64,000 nucleotides of DNA, taken from contig JACZKS010000029.1 of NCBI GenBank assembly GCA_014859895.1, positions 31,359 to 95,358 of the forward strand, read 5' to 3'. The stretch comes from Rhodospirillales bacterium. Lineage in GTDB: Bacteria > Pseudomonadota > Alphaproteobacteria > Rhodospirillales > Shumkoniaceae. A program made the translations under genes and the position numbers. How positions within the stretch are numbered: the stretch's first letter is position 1; every line of letters starts with the position of its first letter. Shown one piece after another: positions 1 through 9,284 of the stretch. Below the pieces are notes generated by a model. It saw only the letters and a list, made by a program, of their open reading frames with translations, had not been told where the DNA came from and searched no databases.

Positions 1-878
1 TTCGCGACGTCCTCATCGAGGAGACGTCGCTGGGAACGGCGCCCGACGCCCTCTTCCAGCTGGTCTCGTACATCACCGGCGGCGAGCGGCGGCAGAAGGC
101 GAAAGCGCTGGCCAAAGGCGAAGACCCAGACGGCGATGCCGCCACCCTCGACGTGCTGGGCGTCTTCCGGAAGTTCGAAGGCATTCGTCCCGATCCGGAA
201 GCGCTGATGGAAGTCCTCGATCCCTTGCAGCCCCGGCTCTATTCCATTTCGTCCTCTCCTAGGATTCACCAGGGACAGGTCCATCTGACGGTCGACGTCG
301 TGCGCTACGAAGCGGCCGGCCGGCTGCGCCTGGGTGTGGCGTCCACTTTTCTGGCCGAGCGCGTCCAGCCGGGAGAAGGCATGAAAGTTTACGTCCAGGA
401 GGCTCACGGCTTCGCGCTGCCGCCCGATCCCGCGACGCCCATCGTCATGGTCGGCCCCGGCACCGGGGTGGCCCCCTTCCGGGCCTTCCTTCAGGAACGC
501 GATGCCATTGGGGCGCCCGGTCCCGCTTGGCTATTCTTCGGCCATCAGCGCGAGGCAAGTGATTTCTTCTACGCCGAGGAGTTCCGGAACTTGCGGGAAC
601 GCGGCGTCTTGACCAACCTCTCGCTCGCCTGGTCCAGGGATGGCGCCGAGAAGGTCTACGTTCAACATCGCATGTGGGAACACGGCGCCGAGTTGTTCAA
701 ATGGCTGGAGGCCGGAGCCCATTTCTACGTCTGCGGAGACGCCATGCGCATGGCCAAGGACGTGGAAACCGCGCTGAACAACATCGTCGCCCTTCACGGC
801 GCCCGGTCGCCCGATGACGCCAGGGTCTACGTTCAGGACCTCAAAATGCAGGCACGCTACCAGACCGACGTCTACTGA
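1..878 (+). CDS. C-terminal part of a sulfite reductase (NADPH) flavoprotein alpha / cytochrome P450 reductase-like FNR protein; 5' end outside window
   Basis: Open frame continues from the window edge; motifs RLYSISSSPR, GPGTGVAPFRAFLQER, WLFFGHQR, YVCGDAMRMAKDVE are typical of the FAD/NADPH-binding FNR module. Confidence 0.85.
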   Translation, partial: RDVLIEETSLGTAPDALFQLVSYITGGERRQKAKALAKGEDPDGDAATLDVLGVFRKFEGIRPDPEALMEVLDPLQPRLYSISSSPRIHQGQVHLTVDVVRYEAAGRLRLGVASTFLAERVQPGEGMKVYVQEAHGFALPPDPATPIVMVGPGTGVAPFRAFLQERDAIGAPGPAWLFFGHQREASDFFYAEEFRNLRERGVLTNLSLAWSRDGAEKVYVQHRMWEHGAELFKWLEAGAHFYVCGDAMRMAKDVETALNNIVALHGARSPDDARVYVQDLKMQARYQTDVY

Positions 879-975
879 GATTGCATTTGTCTTTGACCTT
901 CTCGCGCCGCGGCGTTGTGTCCTCGGCCAATCGCGGTCATTCTGGAGAGCGCCGCGAGAGGCCAGAGGGGGTTGC

Positions 976-1947
976 ATGCCTACCGGTCGGGGACTGTGGT
1001 ACGTATCGAAAGGGGTCGTGGCATTACGGCCGGTTGACGTCCCGCCACGGGACGATGCTCGCCTTTTGATCCGCGCCCTCTTTTCGGGCGTCAGCCGCGG
1101 CACCGAACGCCTGGTCATGAACGGACTGGTTCCGCCGAGCGAGCATGCCCGCATGCGCTGCCCCCACCAGGCCGGCGATTTTCCCTTTCCGGTGCAATAC
1201 GGCTACGCGCTCGTCGGCTTGGTGGAGGAAGGGCCGGCGGATCGGATGGGACAAGCGGTTTTCGTCCTCCATCCCCATCAGGATCGGATCTGTGTTTCCC
1301 CCAGCGAAGCACGGCCCCTGCCGGCCGGATTGCCGCCCCGGCGCGCCGTGCTGGCCGCCAACATGGAGACGGCGCTCAACGTCGTCTGGGATGCCGGGAT
1401 CGCCCCGGGCGATAACGTACTGGTCGTCGGCGGGGGTGTCGTCGGGTTGCTGGTGGCCGGCGTGGCCGCGCGCATTCCGGGAACCCGCGTGACCGTGGCC
1501 GATGTCGATCCGTCGCGCTCGGCCATCGCGGCTCATCTGGGCGCGACGTTCGTATTGCCCGACCAGGCGCCCGGCGAACAGGACGTCGTCATTCATGCCA
1601 GCGCCTCCGAGGACGGCCTGCGTCTCGCGCTTGCCTGCGCCGGCGCGGAGGCAACGGTCGTCGAGGCCAGTTGGTTCGGTTCCGCCACCGTCGGCCTGCC
1701 CCTCGGCGAGGCCTTTCATTCCCGCCGCCTGCGCCTTATCTCCTCGCAAGTCGGCGCCGTTCCCGCCGACCGCCGGGTCCGCTGGACCAACGCCCGGCGC
1801 CTCGATACCGCGCTTGCGCTGCTCGGGGATGCCGCCTTCGATGAGTTGATCACCGGCGAGATCGCCTTCGCCGACGCGCCGGCCCGCCTGCCTACGGCGC
1901 TGGCCGCCGGAAGCGACGGACTGATGACCGTGCTGACCTACGCCTGA
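976..1947 (+). CDS. Zinc-type alcohol dehydrogenase-like (MDR superfamily) oxidoreductase
   Basis: GVSRGTERLVMNG...; NVLVVGGGVVGLLVAGVAAR Rossmann motif; ATG at 976 preferred over the longer ORF start at 814, which overlaps the upstream gene. Confidence 0.75.
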   Translation: MPTGRGLWYVSKGVVALRPVDVPPRDDARLLIRALFSGVSRGTERLVMNGLVPPSEHARMRCPHQAGDFPFPVQYGYALVGLVEEGPADRMGQAVFVLHPHQDRICVSPSEARPLPAGLPPRRAVLAANMETALNVVWDAGIAPGDNVLVVGGGVVGLLVAGVAARIPGTRVTVADVDPSRSAIAAHLGATFVLPDQAPGEQDVVIHASASEDGLRLALACAGAEATVVEASWFGSATVGLPLGEAFHSRRLRLISSQVGAVPADRRVRWTNARRLDTALALLGDAAFDELITGEIAFADAPARLPTALAAGSDGLMTVLTYA

Positions 1948-1968
1948 GGCTGGAAAGGACTTCGCGCC

Positions 1969-2376
1969 ATGTACACCGTCGAGATCCGCGACCATGTGAT
2001 GATCGCCCACAGCCTGGCGGGCGAGGCCTTCGGTCCGGCGCAAAATCTCCATGGCGCCACGTATGTGGTCGACGTCGCCTTCATGCGCAGCCAACTCGAC
2101 GAGAACGACATCGTCGTCGATATCGGCCTCGCCCAGGAGGTGACGAAGGAAACGCTGGCCGCGCTCAATTTCCGGAACCTCGACGAGCATCCCGACTTCG
2201 CGGGCCGGCGCTCGACCACCGAGGCCGTGGCCCGCTGGGTCTTCGAGCGCATTCGCGACGCCATCGCCAACGGCGACCTGGGTGCGGCGGCGTCGGGCAT
2301 CGAGCGGCTGCGCATCACCCTGCACGAATCGCACGTGGCGCGCGCCTCCTACGAGGCCGAGGTCGGCGGTGCGTGA
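1969..2376 (+). CDS. 6-carboxytetrahydropterin synthase / 6-pyruvoyltetrahydropterin synthase family (QueD-like)
   Basis: HSLAGEAFGPAQNLHGATYVVDVAF...NLDEHPDF...RITLHESHVARASYE resembles the PTPS/QueD fold motifs. Confidence 0.8.
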   Translation: MYTVEIRDHVMIAHSLAGEAFGPAQNLHGATYVVDVAFMRSQLDENDIVVDIGLAQEVTKETLAALNFRNLDEHPDFAGRRSTTEAVARWVFERIRDAIANGDLGAAASGIERLRITLHESHVARASYEAEVGGA

Positions 2377-3415
2377 CGTCTGGTTCGCCATCCCCGGCGA
2401 CGTTGAGACGCAAACGGGCGGATATGTCTATGCCCGCCGATTGATGGCCGCGTTGCCGGGTGTGGGCTGGGGCCCACGCCTGCTTTCCTTGCCCGGCGGC
2501 TTTCCCGATGCATCCCCGGACGAACTGGACCTGTCGTATCGGTTGTTGGGTGACCTGCCGCCGTCGTCGCTGGTCGTCGTGGATGGCTTGGCCTTCGGCG
2601 TTCTGCCCCGGGACATGCTCGACCGACTGGCTCATGTCTGGGTCGCCCTCGTTCATCATCCCCTGGCCTTGGAAACCGGCCTTGCCCCGGCCGCGGCGGC
2701 CCGCCTGTGCGTGTCCGAACGCGAGGCCCTCGGAGCAGCCCGAGCCGTCATCGCGACGAGCCCGCATACTGCGGAAACGCTGACCCACGATTACGGTGTT
2801 ACCGAAGAGCGTATCCACGTTGCCGTGCCCGGTACCGACCAAGTCATGCGGGCGCGGGGCAATGGCACGGTACCATGCCTCCTCTCCGTGGCAACGGTGA
2901 CCCGGCGCAAAGCCCATGACATGCTGGTGAATGCGCTTTCCCGCCTGCGGAAGTTGTCCTGGCGATGCCGGATTATCGGCAGCCTGGAGCGCGAACCGGA
3001 GACCGCAGCCCGCGTCGCGGCCCTCGTCCGTGAAACAGGACTGGAGGGGCGCGTCACCCTGGAAGGCGAAATCGTCGGCGACAGCCTCGACGCCGCCTAT
3101 CGGATGGCAGACATCTTCGTCCTGCCGTCTCGCCACGAGGGTTACGGCATGGCGTTCGCCGAGGCCATGGCCCATGGCCTTCCGGTGATCGCCTGCGCGG
3201 TCGGCGCGGTACCACAGACGGTCCCACCGGATGCGGGCCTGCTGGTCGCTCCCGACGATGTCGAGGCTCTGGCGGCGGCGTTGCGGAAAGCGATTGCCGA
3301 TGAGAGATTGAGACGGCGGCTCGCGGACGCGGCATGGGCCCATGGCCGCACGTTGCCAACGTGGGCGGAGACGGCCCGCAACGTCGCCGCCGCCTTGACG
3401 GCGGCCTCGACATGA
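2369..3415 (+). CDS. Glycosyltransferase family 4
   Basis: DIFVLPSRHEGYGMAFAEAMAHGLPVIA signature of GT4; GTG start at 2369 overlaps the end of the PTPS gene. Confidence 0.85.
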   Translation: MRDVWFAIPGDVETQTGGYVYARRLMAALPGVGWGPRLLSLPGGFPDASPDELDLSYRLLGDLPPSSLVVVDGLAFGVLPRDMLDRLAHVWVALVHHPLALETGLAPAAAARLCVSEREALGAARAVIATSPHTAETLTHDYGVTEERIHVAVPGTDQVMRARGNGTVPCLLSVATVTRRKAHDMLVNALSRLRKLSWRCRIIGSLEREPETAARVAALVRETGLEGRVTLEGEIVGDSLDAAYRMADIFVLPSRHEGYGMAFAEAMAHGLPVIACAVGAVPQTVPPDAGLLVAPDDVEALAAALRKAIADERLRRRLADAAWAHGRTLPTWAETARNVAAALTAAST

Positions 3416-4260
3416 CCGGCTTCTCCCCGGAATGGCTCGACCTCCGCGAGCCTGGGGACGCGGCCTCCCGCAACGGCGAGGTCCTCGCAGCCTGCGAGCG
3501 GGCGTTTGTCGGCCGCGACGAAGTATCCGTTTGCGACCTCGGCGCCGGCACCGGTGCGTCGTTGCGCGCCTTCGCCGATGTTCTGCCACTCCGCCAACAC
3601 TGGACCCTGGTCGATCACGACGAAGCCAATCTTGCGTCTGCCCGCGAACGGTTGATCGCGTGGGCAGGCGACTCAGAAATTCGGGAAAGCGGATTCATGC
3701 TCTTCCGCGGCGGGCAACGCATCACGGTGGATCTGGTCCGCCGCGACCTCGCACTCGAACCCCGCTGCTGGCCGGACGGAACCGAGCTTGTTGCCGCCTC
3801 GGCGCTTTTCGACCTCGCGTCGGAGGAATGGATCCGCCGGTTCGCCACCGCGCTGGCGGCCGACCGCCTGCCGCTTATGGCCACGCTGACCTTCGACGGG
3901 ACCATCGCGCTGGCCCCGCCGCATCGCCTGGATGCGGCGATTGCCGGGGCGTTCCAGGCACATCAGGAGCGGGACAAGGGATTCGGGACCGCCGCCGGGT
4001 GCCGCGCGACAGACATCCTTGCCGCCTGTCTCAAGGATGCCGGTTACATGGTGACAATCGGCTACAGCCCGTGGCGGCTCAGTCCGTCTCTCGAAGGACT
4101 GCGCGCGGCCCTCCTCGACGGCGTTGCGGTGGCGGTCGGCGAAACGGGTCTGCTCGATCCGCAGGACATCGCCGTATGGCGGGCCGCCGGCCAGGCCGCC
4201 AGCTCCATCGTGGTCGGCCATCGCGACCTGTTCGCGGCCCCGGATCAGCCGGACCGATAG
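3412..4260 (+). CDS. Class I SAM-dependent methyltransferase
   Basis: VCDLGAGTGASLRAFADVLP motif I; ATG overlaps the GT4 stop (ATGA), indicating translational coupling. Confidence 0.8.
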   Translation: MTGFSPEWLDLREPGDAASRNGEVLAACERAFVGRDEVSVCDLGAGTGASLRAFADVLPLRQHWTLVDHDEANLASARERLIAWAGDSEIRESGFMLFRGGQRITVDLVRRDLALEPRCWPDGTELVAASALFDLASEEWIRRFATALAADRLPLMATLTFDGTIALAPPHRLDAAIAGAFQAHQERDKGFGTAAGCRATDILAACLKDAGYMVTIGYSPWRLSPSLEGLRAALLDGVAVAVGETGLLDPQDIAVWRAAGQAASSIVVGHRDLFAAPDQPDR

Positions 4261-4796
4261 CCCGGCAGCATCCGGCGCAGGGTTTCGTCCCCACGGATGA
4301 AATGGTGGTGCAGGGCGGCCGCCACATGCAGCGCCAACAGGCCGGCCAACGCGAAGCCGAGCCACCGGTGGAGGCCGAGCAGGACACCGGCGAGCTGTTC
4401 ATCCTTATCCAACATGGCCGGCCACTCGAAAAGTCCGAAGACCATGATCGGTGCGCCGAAAGCCGAAGTGCCGGCCCAGCCCAGCACCGGCATGGCCAGG
4501 AGAACCGCATAGAGCGTCCAATGGGAAATCCGCGCCGCCACCACCTGCCAATCGGGAAGGCCGGGCACCAGCGGCGGGGCCGGACGGTAGATCCGCCACA
4601 GGAGGCGCGCGGCCATCAGGATGAGGATGAGAACCCCCAGAGAGCGGTGGAGGTCATAAAGGTCATTCTGCAACGGGCCCTGGCCGACCCGGACCATGGC
4701 CAGGGCCACCGGGATCGCCGTCAGGACGGCGAGGGCCGTAACCCAATGAAAAAGCTTGGCGGCGGCGGAATAGCCGGCGGAACGCTTCGATCTCAT
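4245..4796 (-). CDS. Cytochrome b561 family membrane protein
   Basis: HWVTALAVL..., HRSLGVLILILMAARLLWR, HRWLGFALAGLLALHVAAALHHHF: conserved His and TM pattern of b561. Confidence 0.85.
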   Translation of the reverse strand: MRSKRSAGYSAAAKLFHWVTALAVLTAIPVALAMVRVGQGPLQNDLYDLHRSLGVLILILMAARLLWRIYRPAPPLVPGLPDWQVVAARISHWTLYAVLLAMPVLGWAGTSAFGAPIMVFGLFEWPAMLDKDEQLAGVLLGLHRWLGFALAGLLALHVAAALHHHFIRGDETLRRMLPGYRSG

Positions 4797-4832
4797 GGCA
4801 GGTCATCCTTTACCCCAATCCCCGGATGGGCC

Positions 4833-5615
4833 CTAGCGCCTTCGCCCAAGGTCGCAATCGAACAGGACGTCACCTTCGTCAAATGTCGTGACCGTCACCG
4901 ACGGCCGCACCGCCTCGTCGAGCCGGGCGATCTCGGCCAACTGGATCCCGGCCCGACCCGAACCGATGATCATCGGCGCCACCAGAACGTGCAGGCGGTC
5001 GAGATACCCGGCATCCAGGAATTTCGATATCGTCATTCCCCCGCCCTCGATCAATATTCTGTGAAGTCCGAGGTCGGCCAGGGCCTGCACAATATCGCCG
5101 GGCGCGAACCGTCCGGCCGCCGCCGGAAGGCGGATGGCTTCGACGCCAGCCCGCGGCGAACGGCCGGTCGCACCGATGACAACGCGCCGCGCCCCTTCTT
5201 CCAGGCAGCGTGCAGTCGCGGGCAACCGTCCGGCCGGATCGATGACGACGCGAGCCGGATTGGGGCCGGTCACCCGACGGACGGTCAGTTGAGGATCGTC
5301 GGCAAGCGCCGTCCCGACGCCGACGACGACCGCATCCACCAACGCCCGCAAGCGATGCAGATGCGTAATCGCGGATGGCCCGTTGATGTAGTGGGAGTGG
5401 CCGCTTGCCGTGGCGATGCGGCCATCCAGTGATTGTCCGATCTGGGCGATCACCAGGGAGTTCGTTTGGTGCGCAGGAACTATTAGAGGGAGATAGGTGT
5501 TGATGAAAGAGTTGCTCCCTATCTTAGGAGGGAGCGTTCCCCCGTGTGCAACCGCCACGAGGGTCTGCCAGTCTTGTTCTTCGGCGCCGTGCGAACTGCA
5601 TATTCTGGGGGTCAT
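4833..5615 (-). CDS. RibD C-terminal (reductase) domain protein, stand-alone
   Basis: QSLDGRIATASGHSHYINGP, VDAVVVGVGTALADDPQLTVR, ILIEGGGMTISKFLDAGYLDRLHVLVAPMIIGSG; start chosen at ATG 5615. Confidence 0.82.
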   Translation of the reverse strand: MTPRICSSHGAEEQDWQTLVAVAHGGTLPPKIGSNSFINTYLPLIVPAHQTNSLVIAQIGQSLDGRIATASGHSHYINGPSAITHLHRLRALVDAVVVGVGTALADDPQLTVRRVTGPNPARVVIDPAGRLPATARCLEEGARRVVIGATGRSPRAGVEAIRLPAAAGRFAPGDIVQALADLGLHRILIEGGGMTISKFLDAGYLDRLHVLVAPMIIGSGRAGIQLAEIARLDEAVRPSVTVTTFDEGDVLFDCDLGRRR

Positions 5616-5619
5616 CGCC

Positions 5620-6837
5620 GTGTCTTTCCAAAAAACCTGCTTTGCGACCCAATCTCCGAACGTGCTTTCTATAAGTGCTACCGCAAAAGGCGCCTTGGCA
5701 AGGCTGACCCCCGATCCGGTGTGCGTTTCAGTCGAGCGCGCCATCCAGGAGTTGCGCCAGGGCCGCGCGGTCATCGTACGGGGTCTTTCGGAAGCGCTCG
5801 TGGTTGCGTCGGCGGAGACCCTGGGGGGTGACGAAATCGCCAACATTGCGAGCGCCTTCGGCGAGGAGGTGGGGCTGGTTCTTGCGGAACCGCGTTTGCG
5901 CCATATGGGGTTCGAAGCGCCCGGTGCAATGCGTCTGGCGCTGTCCGGGCTGTCTGCGGGCGAGATCGAACGCCTGTTCATCACGGCAACCCCGGCCGTG
6001 CCGGAGACGCCGCGCAGGCCGGCATCTGCCATTGAGTTGACGGCTCTCGACCTGGTGAGGACCGCCCATCTGATTCCCGCCGCAGTGGTCATGCCCGCCA
6101 CCGTCGCCGTGGAGAATATGGTAACCGTCGAAGCGACGATGATCGACCTTTACCCCGACCGTTCGGTACGCGACTTGCGCATCGTGGCGAGGGCCCCGGT
6201 GCCGCTGAGCGACGCGCCTGTTACCGAATTCGTCATGTTCAGCAGTGCCAACAGCTCTCGCGACCAGCTCGCTATCGTTGTCGGTGCCCCCGATCCCGCT
6301 CAACCGGTGTTGACCCGGCTGCATTCGGCGTGCCTGACCGGCGACCTGTTCGGCAGCCTAAAATGCGATTGCGGCGATCAACTGCGGCTGGCCGTGCAGG
6401 CCATCAACGCCGCGGGAAGCGGCCTATTGCTGTATCTGGACCAGGAAGGCCGCGGCATCGGCCTGCGCAACAAGATGCGCGCCTACGGGCTGCAGGCGCA
6501 GGGCCATGACACCTTGGATGCCGACGCCATCCTCGGCTATGGCCCCGACGAGCGGCGCTATGGCATTGCCGGGCGGATGCTCGATCTTCTGGGCTTCCGC
6601 CGCATCGTGATGCTCACCAACAACCCCGACAAGATTCGCGCCATAGAGCAAACGGGCGTGACCGTCGAGGGCCACCGGCGGCTCCTGGGGGCGGTCAATC
6701 CGCACAACGCCGTCTATCTCTCCACGAAGGCGACCCGGGCAGGACATCTTCTCGACAAGGCGCCGAAACCGATCGTTGCGAACCAAGTCAAGACGCACCC
6801 GTCCAAACCGCCCCAGCGACCTCCTCAAGCAGTCTGA
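5620..6837 (+). CDS. ribA: GTP cyclohydrolase II (RibA) with an N-terminal degenerate RibB-like domain
   Basis: HSACLTGDLFGSLKCDCGDQL zinc motif; LDQEGRGIGLRNKMRAYGLQAQGHDTLDAD; GTG start near 5620 is uncertain. Confidence 0.85.
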   Translation: MSFQKTCFATQSPNVLSISATAKGALARLTPDPVCVSVERAIQELRQGRAVIVRGLSEALVVASAETLGGDEIANIASAFGEEVGLVLAEPRLRHMGFEAPGAMRLALSGLSAGEIERLFITATPAVPETPRRPASAIELTALDLVRTAHLIPAAVVMPATVAVENMVTVEATMIDLYPDRSVRDLRIVARAPVPLSDAPVTEFVMFSSANSSRDQLAIVVGAPDPAQPVLTRLHSACLTGDLFGSLKCDCGDQLRLAVQAINAAGSGLLLYLDQEGRGIGLRNKMRAYGLQAQGHDTLDADAILGYGPDERRYGIAGRMLDLLGFRRIVMLTNNPDKIRAIEQTGVTVEGHRRLLGAVNPHNAVYLSTKATRAGHLLDKAPKPIVANQVKTHPSKPPQRPPQAV

Positions 6838-7558
6838 CCAACTGCTCGGCCGCATGGTCGACAAGCGCCTTGCCGATCTCGGATCCTGCGAGGTCGGGCC
6901 GGCCGATCCAGCCGCCGGCGGCGAGATCATTGGCTTTCCACCCCCAGGCGAGGGGGCCGGAAGGAAACAGCATGGGCGCAGGACTGTGCGGCGGCGCCGG
7001 CGCGATGGCGTCCCGGATCACGAGCTGGGGCGCCAGATGGAGGATCGCCGAGGTCTCGATCCAGCCGCCATGGACATCAGCCGCCATGGGGCCGGGCGCC
7101 GCAAAGTCTGGCGGCAGGCCGAAATCGAGCCAGTGGACATTGACCGCCAGCATGTCGAAGCGGGTCCGCAGCCGGAGCGCGGCAATGGCCGCCGCTGCCA
7201 CATTGCCGCCGTGGCCATTGAAGAGGATGACGCGCCTGACTTCGGCCAGGGCCAGACCCTCGGCCACCGCGACAATCTGGGCGATGAGGGATTCCGGTTC
7301 GACCGACAGGGTTCCCGGCCGGTCGGCATGTTCGGCCGAGGCGCCTAGCCACAGGGTGGGCAGTCGCAGCACGCGGCGGTCACGCCCTCCATCAGCAACC
7401 GCAGCACGCGCCAGGATGCCGTCGACGATGATGCCGTCGGTGCCAAGCGGCAAATGGGGGCCATGGGATTCGATGGCGGCCAGCGGCAGTACGGCGACGA
7501 CGTCGCCTGCTATGGGATATGCCGTCTGGGCCAGATCGGCATAGGGTAAAATCGTCAT
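6788..7558 (-). CDS. Creatininase family protein (amidohydrolase; MftE/ArfB-like superfamily)
   Basis: LPLAAIESHGPHLPLGTD, ILFNGHGGN, DVHGGWIETSAIL: three conserved metal-binding motifs of the creatininase family. Confidence 0.85.
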   Translation of the reverse strand: MTILPYADLAQTAYPIAGDVVAVLPLAAIESHGPHLPLGTDGIIVDGILARAAVADGGRDRRVLRLPTLWLGASAEHADRPGTLSVEPESLIAQIVAVAEGLALAEVRRVILFNGHGGNVAAAAIAALRLRTRFDMLAVNVHWLDFGLPPDFAAPGPMAADVHGGWIETSAILHLAPQLVIRDAIAPAPPHSPAPMLFPSGPLAWGWKANDLAAGGWIGRPDLAGSEIGKALVDHAAEQLVRLLEEVAGAVWTGAS

Positions 7559-9255
7559 GGACTCCCCTCCCCCCCGGATGGTGCGGCAGCGGTCGCCATG
7601 TCCGGGGTGAACGTGGCGAGGAGGCGACCGCGTAGGGCCTCCATCGGCCAGGTCGGCGCCGCCGGGTTGGGCGTCATGCCGCTGGTCCAGCCCCAATCTT
7701 CCATCGCCGCCAGCACGGATCGGTCACGTGCGATGATATGGACCGGCACATCCGGCCGCGACGTATCGCCGGCGACGAACGGCATCGGCTGGTGGTCGCC
7801 GACCACGATCATCAGCATGTCGTCGTTTGTGTGTTTGGCAACATAAGTCGCCAGGGTTTGCAGCACATAGTCGATCGAGCGGATGTACTGGGCGCGAATG
7901 GTCTCGGCGTCGGCCCACACCACTTCCGGAGCGTCCCCCGTACGCATGGTCGGGCCGAAGATGGCGCCGTCGCCGATCTGCTCCCAGGGAGCCAGGACCG
8001 GTATCGGCGTCCACGGCGCGTGACTGGAAATCAGAACGACCGTCGCCATGATGGGCGGGCGGTTCGTGGCGCCGAGTTCCAGACGGTCGAGCGCGGCCAA
8101 GGTGTACTGGTCGGGCATGGAAATCCAGCCGAACGGAAGTCCGGCATAGCCGAGGTCGGCGGCGGCGTGGACCCGCTCGTAACCGAAGGATTGGGCGTCC
8201 GGCCATGCCGCCGTGATGCCGGGAACAACGGCCACCGTGGACCATCCCGCGCGCTGGAAATCGTGGATCAGGAGCCGGCGTCGGGCGAGGAGGAGCGCGT
8301 CATAGCGCCCCTGCCCGTCGATGCGGAGGCCCGACAGCAGGGTACTGTGGGCGAGCCAACTCTGCCCGCCGAAGGTCGAAGACGCGAGCCACGCGCTGCG
8401 CGCCTCGAAGCCGGCCTTCTTCAGTTCCGCGTCGAAACGCAGGAGCGTGGGGCCGGTGACGGCGGCGTACGAGGGAGTCTCGATGGCGGTACGGCCATAG
8501 GATTCGACGAACACCAGCAGAACGTCTGTCTTTCCCAGCCCCGACAATAGTCGGTCGGACGGTTGATCGTCCGCGGCGAGGTCGGCGCGGAAGCGTTCGA
8601 GGTCGCGGAACGTCTGCCAATGCCATTGAAGCTGGTCGCGCACGAAAGAGCTCGACGTGGCGGTCGTGGTCGCTTCGCCTTGCGCGCGGACGTCGGCGAC
8701 GTCGAGAATGCCATAGCCCACCAGCAGAAAGACCGCGGTGGCGACCGCGAGACGGGGGCGCCAAGGCTCGAATGCCGCCACCACGGCGCGGAGCGAGCCG
8801 AAAAGGATGGCACCGACAAGGCTTAGCAGCGCGAATGCGGCAATGATCGCCAGCGACGTCAGGACCGGTCCGACCGCACCGGACAGGAGTTGAACACCCG
8901 CCGGCACCAAGTGAAGGTGAAGAAAGGCATTGAACGGGCGCGCATAGATGGCGAATACCGCGAGGTTCGCCACCTTGAGCGCCACCAGCACGCCAAGACA
9001 AAGCGCCACCGCCCTGCGTGCCCATGGACGGGCGCCCGCCGGCACCGCGAATAGGACAAGCAGCAGGACAGGCAGTTCGACGGGCAGGCGGAAAAACTTC
9101 CCGACCGAGAGTTCGTCCGTGTAGGCCGGCAGCACTAAAAGCAGACAGAGGACCGCCAGACCGGCAATCCCCCCCGCCATGGTTCTCAAGGACACCCCGC
9201 GACAGCCCTCCCCCGACGTTGGCACGTTGGTCATTCCCCGGTTCAAGCCTATCAT
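7555..9255 (-). CDS. Membrane-anchored sulfatase / alkaline-phosphatase-superfamily protein
   Basis: Several N-terminal TM helices; VLLVFVESYGRTAIETPSYA...; VVGDHQPMPFV; overlaps the creatininase start by 4 nt. Confidence 0.75.
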   Translation of the reverse strand: MIGLNRGMTNVPTSGEGCRGVSLRTMAGGIAGLAVLCLLLVLPAYTDELSVGKFFRLPVELPVLLLVLFAVPAGARPWARRAVALCLGVLVALKVANLAVFAIYARPFNAFLHLHLVPAGVQLLSGAVGPVLTSLAIIAAFALLSLVGAILFGSLRAVVAAFEPWRPRLAVATAVFLLVGYGILDVADVRAQGEATTTATSSSFVRDQLQWHWQTFRDLERFRADLAADDQPSDRLLSGLGKTDVLLVFVESYGRTAIETPSYAAVTGPTLLRFDAELKKAGFEARSAWLASSTFGGQSWLAHSTLLSGLRIDGQGRYDALLLARRRLLIHDFQRAGWSTVAVVPGITAAWPDAQSFGYERVHAAADLGYAGLPFGWISMPDQYTLAALDRLELGATNRPPIMATVVLISSHAPWTPIPVLAPWEQIGDGAIFGPTMRTGDAPEVVWADAETIRAQYIRSIDYVLQTLATYVAKHTNDDMLMIVVGDHQPMPFVAGDTSRPDVPVHIIARDRSVLAAMEDWGWTSGMTPNPAAPTWPMEALRGRLLATFTPDMATAAAPSGGEGSP

Positions 9256-9284
9256 GCGATCTTCACCGATCGGCCTACTGTAAC

